A stretch of 7,394 bases of DNA from Bacilli bacterium. GTDB lineage: Bacteria > Bacillota_I > Bacilli_A > ML615J-28 > CAG-698. Below, in pieces: positions 1 through 6,280 of this stretch (the stretch's first letter is position 1; the number at the start of each line of letters is the position of its first letter). Made by a program: the position numbers and the translations under genes. A model generated the notes under the pieces. That model searched no databases. It was not told where the DNA came from and worked only from the letters and a program-made list of their open reading frames with translations. The stretch lies in the NCBI GenBank assembly GCA_028691715.1, contig JAQUYR010000059.1:1-7394 (forward strand). Reading direction: 5' to 3'.

Positions 1-91
1 GCCACTCTCCCTGTGATTGGAGATTGATTATGTTTAGAGATAAAAACACAAGAAGAATTAATGGTTTGATAATAAGTAATATATTTTTCAT
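1..91 (-). CDS. Start of an exported protein (partial, runs off the left edge)
   Basis: An ATG at 91-89 opens a minus-strand frame that stays open to the window edge, giving 30 complete codons. The peptide starts MKNILLIIKPLILLVFLSLN and continues IINLQSQGEW. This is a textbook signal peptide: Lys at position 2, a long Leu/Ile/Val core, then a polar region ending in LQSQ where cleavage is likely. The mature part begins near GEW, so the function of the protein cannot be told. Export through Sec is the only supported statement. Given the neighbouring T9SS cargo genes it may be another secreted or surface protein, which is inference. The gene lies just after the terminator of the 681-residue gene, so it is probably a separate transcription unit. 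A TAGTTTTG promoter element lies 24 bp upstream of the ATG. Confidence 0.7.
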   Translation of the reverse strand, partial: MKNILLIIKPLILLVFLSLNIINLQSQGEW

Positions 92-114
92 AATCTAAGA
101 ATTTAAATTGACAA

Positions 115-122
115 CAAAACTA
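115..122 (-). promoter_or_regulatory. Candidate Bacteroidota -7 promoter element
   Basis: The minus strand reads TAGTTTTG, a match to the Bacteroidota -7 consensus TAnnTTTG, placed 24 bp upstream of the ATG of the signal-peptide gene. I see no convincing TTTG -33 box at the expected distance. The identical octamer occurs upstream of the HNH fragment (3721-3728). Confidence 0.35.
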
Positions 123-170
123 TTTCACTATATAAACACTTTTTTACCTAAATTTGTTTATAATTTTATA

Positions 171-212
171 AATAAAAAAAATACGGTGCCTTATTTGCAC
201 AAGACACCGTAT
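171..212 (-). terminator. Rho-independent terminator of the 681-residue gene
   Basis: Arms 181-190 and 203-212 form a 10-bp stem around a 12-nt loop. On the minus strand the single non-Watson-Crick position is a G-U pair, while on the plus strand it would be an A-C mismatch, so the hairpin is oriented for minus-strand RNA. It is followed on that strand by a T-rich run (180 down to 171). It sits 18 bases beyond the stop codon of the 681-residue gene. Confidence 0.85.
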
Positions 213-229
213 GAATAAAACAATTATTA

Positions 230-2275
230 TTAATTAACTATTACCTTCTTCGAATAAACATTCTTGTCTGTAATAATCTTTATCATATAAACCCCTTTAG
301 AGAAATTAGACAAATTCAACTTTTCCATTTTCGTTTTTAGTTTTTCACTTTTCAAGAGAAGTTGTCCATTAGTATTATAAAGAGAATAGGAGTTTATCAT
401 TTCTCCTTTTGAGGTTATATATACTTCGTCTTTAGTTGGGTTGGGATAAAGAATAATTTCTGTATTTTCATTGGGTTCAGCTCTATTTAATCCAACATAA
501 GGATAGTTAAAAGTTGTATCGCTGTATTTAGCCATAAATGCTTGACTTTGATTCAATCCTCCAATTGTAATGTCTCCAAATGTCATTGTTTCGTCAAATT
601 CACCAAATAGGAATAAATCACCTTGATTACTAATTATTGTTCCTCTTGGTTCTAAATAATGTCCTGTAGCGGTTGTTGGAATATTAATAGCATCTATCAA
701 TTCACCATTCTCTTTCCATCTCATTATTGCTAATCCACAACCATAAAATCCATTAACTGGAACAAATACAGTATCTACTCCGAATAAATCTCTATTATAG
801 CGAATAAAGGCAAATACTTGATTATTTTTAGCACCTAAATAAATTGTTCCAAATCCATAAGAAATATATGATGTTGTTTCGAAGCTGGATTCAACTAATC
901 CATGAGATAAATACTCACCCGTTTCTTTATTATATCTTAAAAACATAGATTGACAAAAAGATGATTTCCTTGTTGTATCATTAATCATTAGATATGAATT
1001 AACATCCATCCCTAATCCTGCAAATCCATCGGCAATAACATACACTGAATTATTATCCTCATTAACAACAGAATTATAGAATCGACTTCCGAAACCAATT
1101 ATAAAAAAATTATTTTCATTTCCTGCGAATTGTGTATATCCATGAAGTTGTTTTTCCCAATTAACATTCCCACTTGTATCATACTTTATTAAAAAACCTA
1201 AACTTCCAGCTCCAGGTTCAATCTCTAATTTATGAGAATTGTTATTTGTTTCTAAAAAGAGATCTCTGTAATAGGTTGAGTCATCATTTCTAATGTCGAA
1301 ATCTTTAGTATGGTCTATATATCCTGAAATATAGATATTATCATTACTATCAATAGATAAACCTGAGATAATAGGTGTAAGTTCATATGGATTATCTCCA
1401 TTGCCCGAAGTATCTACAATTAAATCTCTTTCCCAAATAATATGTGAGAAGTTAGGAGCAAACTTAAATATCTTTGAATTCTTGCTTAAACTCATATCAA
1501 AGTCAAATTCTCTTTCATCATCTATCCTTAATCTAAAAGAAGAAGAATTCCAATATCCAACATAACCATCCCAATATTTATCTAAATTAACTCCCATATA
1601 TATATTACCTTCTCTGTCAATTTTATATGGAGAAACCACTCCATTTCTAACAAGAGATTCTACGTATATCCCATAATTTCCAATCTCCGACCCTATACTA
1701 TCAATATATTTTATCTGTAGAAAATGATTATCTATCAAGTTTCCTTCTAAATCTAAAGTTATAAAGCCTGTGCCATATCCTGATGTTTGCTCTATATTTG
1801 TAAATGGATAATTTGGAAAATTATTTGGCCAAGTTCCGACTAATAGTGTGTCTAAATAATATAAATAATCTAAATTAGCTCCTGCTAAATATATTGGTGT
1901 AGAAATTGTTATACAAGAATCTCCTACTACTTCTAACCAATGTGGAGCAGAATTTTGATTATTCCCTCGCTTAATTGCTTTTCTCCATAATAAATTTCCT
2001 TCTGGACTTAGTTTCGCTATTACAACGCCTTGAATATTTCCATTTGCTCCACTATTATCAATAAATCTTATATCATCAATATTAGCCCCAAATCCAAATG
2101 TACCTAATATATAAACATTCCCTTGAGAATCAAAATCAGAACAGAACATTCTATTGAATTCAGAACTTGATTGGGGGCCTTCCATTCCTGCATAGGACTT
2201 TGCCCATTGAAACTCTTGGGCATTTACAGAAAAAATAAACACTAAATTTAATAAAAAGAATATTGTTTTTTTCAT
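230..2275 (-). CDS. Secreted beta-propeller-like protein with T9SS type A sorting domain
   Basis: This 681-residue protein starts with a Sec signal peptide (MKKTIFFLLNLVFIFSVNAQ, cleavage likely after about residue 20). A long body follows with repeated short blocks such as DSQGNVYILG, DREGNIYMGV, DSNDNIYISG and NQGDLFLFGE, each near a segment of the type KYDTSGNVNWEK. This pattern is typical of SBBP-like or beta-propeller surface proteins of Bacteroidota. Residues 602-681 form a T9SS type A C-terminal domain with a YPNPT motif, an LYNTNGQLLL strand, an FSKGVYMIKI strand and a basic end. In this family the domain directs passage through the outer membrane and is then cleaved. The body shows no catalytic motif I recognise, so its substrate or partner is unknown. 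The start is fixed by the signal peptide. The gene has its own terminator, and its last 44 codons are duplicated at 3339-3473. Confidence 0.9.
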   Translation of the reverse strand: MKKTIFFLLNLVFIFSVNAQEFQWAKSYAGMEGPQSSSEFNRMFCSDFDSQGNVYILGTFGFGANIDDIRFIDNSGANGNIQGVVIAKLSPEGNLLWRKAIKRGNNQNSAPHWLEVVGDSCITISTPIYLAGANLDYLYYLDTLLVGTWPNNFPNYPFTNIEQTSGYGTGFITLDLEGNLIDNHFLQIKYIDSIGSEIGNYGIYVESLVRNGVVSPYKIDREGNIYMGVNLDKYWDGYVGYWNSSSFRLRIDDEREFDFDMSLSKNSKIFKFAPNFSHIIWERDLIVDTSGNGDNPYELTPIISGLSIDSNDNIYISGYIDHTKDFDIRNDDSTYYRDLFLETNNNSHKLEIEPGAGSLGFLIKYDTSGNVNWEKQLHGYTQFAGNENNFFIIGFGSRFYNSVVNEDNNSVYVIADGFAGLGMDVNSYLMINDTTRKSSFCQSMFLRYNKETGEYLSHGLVESSFETTSYISYGFGTIYLGAKNNQVFAFIRYNRDLFGVDTVFVPVNGFYGCGLAIMRWKENGELIDAINIPTTATGHYLEPRGTIISNQGDLFLFGEFDETMTFGDITIGGLNQSQAFMAKYSDTTFNYPYVGLNRAEPNENTEIILYPNPTKDEVYITSKGEMINSYSLYNTNGQLLLKSEKLKTKMEKLNLSNFSKGVYMIKIITDKNVYSKKVIVN

Positions 2276-2338
2276 AGACTATGAATTTTTTGTGTATATT
2301 TATATAACAAGATTTTCCTCGAAAAAGTAAGTGTTATT

Positions 2339-2380
2339 GTAAAATAAAGTAAGTACTGCAAAAATAATTACAGCACTTAC
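2339..2380 (-). terminator. Rho-independent terminator of the 313-residue gene
   Basis: Arms 2349-2358 and 2371-2380 form a 10-bp stem with a 12-nt loop. The one imperfect position is G-U on the minus strand and A-C on the plus strand, so the hairpin belongs to minus-strand RNA. The minus strand continues TTTATTTT (2348 down to 2341). It lies 15 bases past the stop codon of the 313-residue gene and separates it from the 681-residue gene, which therefore probably has its own promoter, although I could not find a TAnnTTTG element for it in 2276-2340. Confidence 0.75.
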
Positions 2381-2395
2381 CTTAAGTTTGAGTGA

Positions 2396-3337
2396 TTAAT
2401 TTTTAACCAATTTCAAGTAATAAACTTTATTATTATTGCTTATTACCCTTAAAATATATGTCCCTTTTGAAATATTTTGTATATCCAAAGTATTAGAAGA
2501 TTGAACTTTAATTATACTTTTTCCATTCATATCCAAAAGAAGTAGTTCAGATATATTATCTTTTTTAATTCCCTCAACGCTAACATAATTTGATGCAGGA
2601 TTTGGAATCAAATAAAGATTATCTTGTTGATTTTGCTGCTTTTCATGTTCAATTGGTGTACTTGGTGTACTTTTAGCTACTTGTTCTATCATCATTAATA
2701 ATTCATGTGCATCTATACAAATTACACATTCATGAATAATATTATCTTGACACATTAATACATGGAAACAAACCTCTTCTCCATTTTCTGCCATTTGGGT
2801 TAATACTCCATAGTCAAACATGGTTAGACCATCTATTATGCTTGATGAAGAATTATAAATATGGTCTATAACTTGATATGGTTCACTCCAAACTCTAAAG
2901 ATAGCTTGTGGATTGGAAGGTAGGTATAAAGAGAAATTAAAATAAGATACATTTTCATTGCTTACATCTGTATTATACTTTAAATCTTTTATCACTATTT
3001 CTTTTTCACAATCTACTATTTCAACATTAATATCTACGGTAAATTCTTTATAACAATCATTGCACTTATCATATATTCTAAATGTAGCAGAAGAAGCTAA
3101 AGGATCTGTTACTTCAAATTTAAAATCGAAAGTTTTACAATCTCCTGGAGATACTGTCAATGGGAAATTATTTGTTCCAAGAATATTTATTCCTGAGATT
3201 AAAGAACTTAAAGCATCAAAACATGCTGTGTTACTGCCATTATTACAAATAGTCACATCCACTTTATAAATTATTCTACAATCTTCTATATATTGAGTTG
3301 GAGTTACTTTTATATCAAAGTTCTGTGTAGGTTTCAT
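2396..3337 (-). CDS. Cysteine-rich T9SS cargo protein lacking a signal peptide
   Basis: This 313-residue protein ends in a T9SS sorting domain at residues 242-313 (LIPNPASNY, LLLLDMNGKS, ISKGTYILRV). A Gln-rich, low-complexity linker precedes it (about 221-240). The body is rich in beta-strand-like sequence and has 11 cysteines (20, 31, 39, 67, 92, 95, 110, 190, 196, 204, 207), including CNDC and ECVIC. I do not recognise its fold; Ig-like modules are a guess. The N-terminus, MKPTQNFDIKVTPTQ, is not a signal peptide, which is inconsistent with a T9SS tail because T9SS cargo must first cross the inner membrane through Sec. The ATG lies 1 base after the stop of a displaced T9SS tail fragment, so the true 5' end has probably been lost by recombination. 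No promoter is visible just upstream, so any expression may come from the promoter before the HNH fragment. It may be non-functional. Confidence 0.75.
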   Translation of the reverse strand: MKPTQNFDIKVTPTQYIEDCRIIYKVDVTICNNGSNTACFDALSSLISGINILGTNNFPLTVSPGDCKTFDFKFEVTDPLASSATFRIYDKCNDCYKEFTVDINVEIVDCEKEIVIKDLKYNTDVSNENVSYFNFSLYLPSNPQAIFRVWSEPYQVIDHIYNSSSSIIDGLTMFDYGVLTQMAENGEEVCFHVLMCQDNIIHECVICIDAHELLMMIEQVAKSTPSTPIEHEKQQNQQDNLYLIPNPASNYVSVEGIKKDNISELLLLDMNGKSIIKVQSSNTLDIQNISKGTYILRVISNNNKVYYLKLVKN

Positions 3338-3338
3338 T

Positions 3339-3473
3339 TTAATTAACGATTATCTTCTTGGAATAAACATTCTTATTAGTTATTATTTTTAGTATATAAA
3401 CTCCTTTTGAAAAAGCAGACAAATTCAACTTTCCCCTTTTCGTTTTTAGTTTTTCACTTTTCAAGAGAAGTTG
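3339..3473 (-). pseudogene. Displaced T9SS C-terminal domain fragment (44 codons plus stop)
   Basis: In the minus frame starting at 3473 the sequence encodes QLLLKSEKLKTK, then KLNLSAFSKGVYILK, then NKNVYSKKIIVN and TAA. By my manual alignment this differs at 7 of 44 positions from the last 44 residues of the 681-residue protein, and the DNA is similarly close. The frame is closed by a TGA at 3482-3480 just upstream and has no start codon, so it is a gene fragment. Similarity to the 681-residue gene stops abruptly at about 3474, where HNH-family coding sequence begins. It is best read as the 3' end of a former paralogous T9SS cargo gene, or as a product of recombination between T9SS tails. 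Confidence 0.8.
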
Positions 3474-3687
3474 TTCCAATCATTCCCTTAACTCCACGAG
3501 TTTGATGATAAGGATCGCAAGAAGCAAAATTTGCTAATCTTATTGCAATAGAGTTTGGTGATCTTCCTAATAACTTAGCAAGTTCTACAACTTCAAAGGT
3601 TCTGGATTGGATTTTCCCAAAAGGAAGTTTTAAATACAAATTAAAAGTCAAAATTAACTCTTCTCTTGTCCATAGATTAGCTCTCAT
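3454..3687 (-). pseudogene. 5' fragment of an HNH endonuclease-family gene
   Basis: The 77-residue frame starts MRANLWTREELILTFNLYLK and continues through LPFGKI, VELAKLLGRSPNSIAIRL, NFASCDPYHQ and TRGVKGMIG. I recognise this as the N-terminal region of a family of bacterial HNH endonuclease-like proteins (WTREELILaFNLY, PFGK, hhELAxLhGRTPxSVAxRLxNFAS, DP). In that family the catalytic HNH domain lies well downstream. Here the family sequence stops at about residue 71, and the last six residues (TTSLEK) come from out-of-frame reading of the T9SS tail fragment. The catalytic part is missing, so nuclease activity is not expected. The retained part looks like a helical DNA-binding-type domain and could in principle still bind DNA, which is speculation. 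A -7-like element is present 34 bp upstream. It may be transcribed into the 313-residue gene because no terminator is seen between them. Confidence 0.75.
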
Positions 3688-3720
3688 CTATTATATTATT
3701 TTTTATTTTCTTTCAATCCT

Positions 3721-3728
3721 CAAAACTA
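3721..3728 (-). promoter_or_regulatory. Candidate -7 promoter element before the HNH fragment
   Basis: The minus strand reads TAGTTTTG, a full match to TAnnTTTG, ending 34 bases upstream of the ATG of the HNH fragment. That spacing suits a leader of roughly 25-30 nt. No clear TTTG -33 box is found at the usual distance. It would be the only visible promoter for the HNH fragment and the 313-residue gene. Confidence 0.4.
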
Positions 3729-3817
3729 CGCAAAAAACATGAATAATAGATAATAATATCTGAAATACTTATGAACTAAAAGAGGTTAATAAATCCAATA
3801 AATTTAATTACATAAGC

Positions 3818-3860
3818 AAAAAAATAACTCCTTATTTCAGCAAAATAGAATAAGGAGTTA
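3818..3860 (-). terminator. Terminator-like hairpin closing the repeat array
   Basis: The sequence TAACTCCTTATT at 3825-3836 is the exact inverse of AATAAGGAGTTA at 3849-3860, the core of the first array unit. This gives a perfect 12-bp stem with a 12-nt loop. On the minus strand the stem is followed directly by seven T residues (3824 down to 3818), so it fits a Rho-independent terminator for transcripts coming from the primase-helicase operon, 356 bases after its stop codon. The stem is AT-rich (4 of 12 GC), so efficiency may be modest. Confidence 0.6.
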
Positions 3861-3970
3861 GCAAATTAGAATAAGGAGTTAGCAAAATAGAATAAGGAGT
3901 TAGTAAATTAGAATAAGGAGTTAGTAAATTAGAATAAGGAGTTAGCTAAATAGAATAAGGAGTTAGCAAA
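3848..3970 (+). repeat. Iteron-like array: six 21-bp direct repeats
   Basis: Six units begin at 3848, 3869, 3890, 3911, 3932 and 3953, with a constant period of 21 bp. The first 14 bases of every unit are identical (GAATAAGGAGTTAG), and only the remaining seven vary between units, as variants of CAAATTA, CAAAATA, TAAATTA and CTAAATA. A partial unit tail (AGCAAAATA) precedes the first unit and AGCAAA ends the last. The period is two DNA helical turns, so a bound protein would sit on one face of the helix, as with plasmid iterons. All three plus-strand frames contain stops within the unit and no minus-strand frame is usable, so the array is noncoding. It lies 246 bases beyond the stop of a primase-helicase gene. 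A role as replication origin is inference. Confidence 0.9.
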
Positions 3971-3990
3971 GGTTTTTTTTAGTGGTAATC

Positions 3991-4080
3991 AGTAGGGGTA
4001 AATTGGGTTTTGGTTTATCGTGTTGTTTATTGATATGTAGTTTATTAGGAGGTGTTTTGTAGGGGTAGTAGGGGTAAATT
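3991..4080 (+). repeat. Duplicated 14-bp AGTAGGGGTAAATT motif
   Basis: AGTAGGGGTAAATT occurs exactly at 3991-4004 and 4067-4080. A shorter overlapping copy of its core, GTAGGGGTA, starts at 4059 and shares its last GTA-side base with the second long copy, giving an 8-bp tandem. The plus strand of this interval is unusually G-rich for the window (runs of four G at 3994, 4062 and 4071, plus GGG and GG runs). Function is unknown; binding sites for the adjacent replication protein are one possibility. Confidence 0.75.
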
Positions 4081-4182
4081 TGCATTTTTAGAAACTTTCT
4101 TACAATTATGCTCAAAAAATGTTTATGGTTTTCAAATTGCGTATAACTTTTAAAATTCACTTTTTACTCCTACTACTCCTAC
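4059..4182 (+). repeat. 20-bp long-range inverted repeat with 84-nt loop
   Basis: Left arm 4059-4078 and right arm 4163-4182 pair over 20 positions. Eighteen are Watson-Crick pairs and two (4064/4177 and 4073/4168) are G-U if the plus strand is transcribed, or A-C mismatches on the minus strand. Each arm holds two overlapping GTAGGRGTA motifs. It lies directly downstream of the primase-helicase stop (4216) and upstream of the 21-bp array. It could be an origin hairpin, a paired protein-binding site, or the stem of an unannotated plus-strand RNA. Nothing in the sequence decides between these. Confidence 0.75.
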
Positions 4183-4215
4183 TAAAACTGCTATAACTTT
4201 ATATAAATCATACTA

Positions 4216-6276
4216 TTAAACCACATTTTCAATTTCATCAAAGTCCACCTCTTTTTCTTTTGCTATTTCATAATTTTCTTTCTTAACTAACAGGTATCTT
4301 TTGATGCCATTTGACATTTTAGTTCTTGGATTGAGTTTTGATAACTCTTTGCCTATCTTTACTGTTGTGATTTCTTTATTGCTGTATGAGATGTTGTATG
4401 TTATATCTTGCATTATATCGGAGCAGGAATAAAACTCTGCTTTTTCTACTCTTAATAGTGATGGTTTTGTTGATGGTAGTTTAAAGTATTTTAGTATTAA
4501 CTCTTTTGTTAGACTTACTTGAACGTATTTACTGTTTTCTAGTCTTCTACGTGCAATTTCTTCTTTGGTTTCCCAATATACAAAGCCTTCTTTTTGGAGG
4601 GCTAAGGCTTGGGCATAGACTTGGTCAAGATTTATTTGCTTGGTGTAGTCTATCTCTAAGGCTTCGTGTGCCCAAAATCTTCTTTCGCCTTCTTCTCCTG
4701 AGAGGAATTGTTTATCATTGAGGGTTGCTATAAAGGAGGCTCTTCTTGGGAATTTTTTCTGATTTTTCCCAAAATGTACTCTTTCTTGTATGCTTGCTCT
4801 TGTTAGGAGTTCTTTGATAAGGTTTATGTCATTGGTGGTGTAGCGTGATAGTTCTTCTATGCTAATTAGCACATTTTGACTTAGTTTGAAGTTGGTGTCT
4901 TTGTGCTTAAGGTCTAAAGGGCTATCGGTGAAGTGTTCTTGCCATTCTGGAGGTACAAGGTTTTTTATCCATGTTGTTTTACCTATTCCTTCTTTTCCTG
5001 TTATAACAAGGCAGTAGTGATTTACTGCTTTTTCTATTAGGAGTGAGGATACAATTGCTACCATAAATTTCTTTAGGTCTTTTGCCCACAGGTCTTCATT
5101 GGTGGTTTTGATGGTGCTGGCTAATTCTCCTATATGGTCTTTTTTGTCCCATGCTGGTAGTGAATTGAGCTTTTCTATAAAGGGATCATATTCTTTCACC
5201 TCTGTTGTTTGCATTATCTTCTCAACATTTATTTTTCTTGCTATGGGCAACTGGTCTGTTATGTATGTTTGAATGGTGTTACATATTATTTCTTCATACA
5301 TTTTCCATTTTGGATTCTTATCTTTCTTATCCAACACTTCAAAGCAATTTGTTACAATGTTATTTCTTATATCAAATCGCTTTTTAAACAACTCTCTAAT
5401 TTGGTCATTGGTTATTTCATCAGTCTTCTTTGGCTTTTCTTTAGTGCTCTTTTCTCTATTACCTGCTTTTTTGGACTTGTAAGCTGAATTGAAAGTGGTT
5501 TTTATTTCATCATAATCTAAATCGGAATATTTATCCAAACAGAAATCAAAAACAACAGCTTTATCGTGTCCTTTTGAAAAGGCGTTTTGGCTGAAGTAAT
5601 ATAATGAGATATTCCTATTGCCTTTTTGATTGGGGTGAGTTATCAGGGTTTCATCGTATAATAAATTCAATTCTTTGTTGGTAATGTCTAAAGGTTTTGC
5701 TTCAAAATTAAGATAGGCGTTTGGATCGTAGCTTACAAAACAAAGCCTTGTTATATCCTTAACTTGTGGGTCGCCAACAACATTGTATTTCTCTTCAACA
5801 TATTTGTTTACCTGCTCAAACTTTTGTGCATAATATTGAGCTAAGGCATCATAGTTTTTGTCATTAAGAAATTTATCAACCTTTTCTTCTTTTTTCAATC
5901 TGTAGAAAATTTTAATTCCATCCCCACTTGGAGAAATAAAGAATGAAAATGTATGCTTGTCTTCTTTTAACAAGGTGCATATTTCTTTTATCCTTTCTTC
6001 ATCTCCCACATGGTCAAGATCTACACCAACAATATATTGAAAACTGTTAATGTATTCTTTTCTCCTTTTTGCTTTATAGGTTGAGCAATAGGTGAAAGAT
6101 TGCAAGCTCTTTTTAAGCTTATCGTATGTTTGTCTGTCTCCATTACTTTTAGCCTTTCTTAACTCTATAATAGTTTCTTTATAGGTGTCAGATTTGATGT
6201 CTGTAATTAAGTCATCCCAAACTATATCAAGGTTAGGAGAGCCTGCAAGATTATTGAAAATTGTAATTTGTTCCAT
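4216..6276 (-). CDS. Primase-helicase: BT4734/VirE-type N-terminal domain plus VapE-type ATPase
   Basis: This 686-residue protein has two recognisable halves. Residues about 50-195 resemble the BT4734-like VirE N-terminal domain, a divergent archaeo-eukaryotic primase fold. The motifs are VGVDLDHV (83-90, acidic pair D86 and D88), SPSGDGIKIFYRL (from 115) and DITRLCFVSYDP (from 174). A helical PriCT-like region with a Lys-rich linker follows (about 200-290). Residues about 350-570 match the VapE/VirE P-loop ATPase, with Walker A GKEGIGKTT (427-435), Walker B NVLISIEEL (468-476) and GERRFW (530-535), whose arginines are candidate arginine fingers. The family is linked to replication initiation and unwinding in plasmids, phages and pathogenicity-island-like elements. 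All key motifs are intact and the length is full, so it should be active. The start follows the helix-turn-helix gene by 4 bases, indicating an operon. The strict assignment of primase activity is inferred from motifs. Confidence 0.9.
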   Translation of the reverse strand: MEQITIFNNLAGSPNLDIVWDDLITDIKSDTYKETIIELRKAKSNGDRQTYDKLKKSLQSFTYCSTYKAKRRKEYINSFQYIVGVDLDHVGDEERIKEICTLLKEDKHTFSFFISPSGDGIKIFYRLKKEEKVDKFLNDKNYDALAQYYAQKFEQVNKYVEEKYNVVGDPQVKDITRLCFVSYDPNAYLNFEAKPLDITNKELNLLYDETLITHPNQKGNRNISLYYFSQNAFSKGHDKAVVFDFCLDKYSDLDYDEIKTTFNSAYKSKKAGNREKSTKEKPKKTDEITNDQIRELFKKRFDIRNNIVTNCFEVLDKKDKNPKWKMYEEIICNTIQTYITDQLPIARKINVEKIMQTTEVKEYDPFIEKLNSLPAWDKKDHIGELASTIKTTNEDLWAKDLKKFMVAIVSSLLIEKAVNHYCLVITGKEGIGKTTWIKNLVPPEWQEHFTDSPLDLKHKDTNFKLSQNVLISIEELSRYTTNDINLIKELLTRASIQERVHFGKNQKKFPRRASFIATLNDKQFLSGEEGERRFWAHEALEIDYTKQINLDQVYAQALALQKEGFVYWETKEEIARRRLENSKYVQVSLTKELILKYFKLPSTKPSLLRVEKAEFYSCSDIMQDITYNISYSNKEITTVKIGKELSKLNPRTKMSNGIKRYLLVKKENYEIAKEKEVDFDEIENVV

Positions 6277-6280
6277 AAGC

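Larger units (their letters stand above)
3688..4215. other. 528-bp noncoding region holding the candidate origin elements
   Basis: No convincing gene lies between the HNH fragment and the primase-helicase stop codon. From left to right it contains the HNH-fragment promoter element, about 90 bases of plain AT-rich DNA, the terminator-like hairpin, the 21-bp array, a T8 run at 3973-3980, the G-rich AGTAGGGGTAAATT motifs, and the 20-bp inverted repeat. A short direct repeat TATAACTTT also occurs at 4142 and 4192. The dense layering of repeats beside a replication protein is the reason to suspect an origin. Confidence 0.6.

Noticed and set aside
3060..3269. 69-codon plus-strand frame inside the 313-residue gene
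   Set aside because: It is antisense to a frame with a clear T9SS tail and has no domain or regulatory signal.
3825..3970. CRISPR array
   Set aside because: The repeated unit is 21 bp with only seven variable bases that are near-identical between units. There are no unique spacers and no cas genes.
3848..3970. Six Shine-Dalgarno-like AAGGAG sequences as tandem ribosome binding sites
   Set aside because: AAGGAG is part of each repeat core on the plus strand, but all three plus frames close within every unit and no plus-strand gene follows. Bacteroidota also rarely depend on such sites.
3963..4160. 65-codon minus-strand frame after the primase-helicase gene
   Set aside because: Its composition simply reflects the repeat motifs (a YPYYPY-like stretch from CCCCTACTACC), it spans one arm of the inverted repeat region, and it has no recognisable domain or start signal.
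4506..5487. Several plus-strand frames opposite the primase-helicase gene
   Set aside because: They are antisense to conserved coding sequence with intact motifs; their Phe/Leu-rich, low-information peptides are typical complement shadows.
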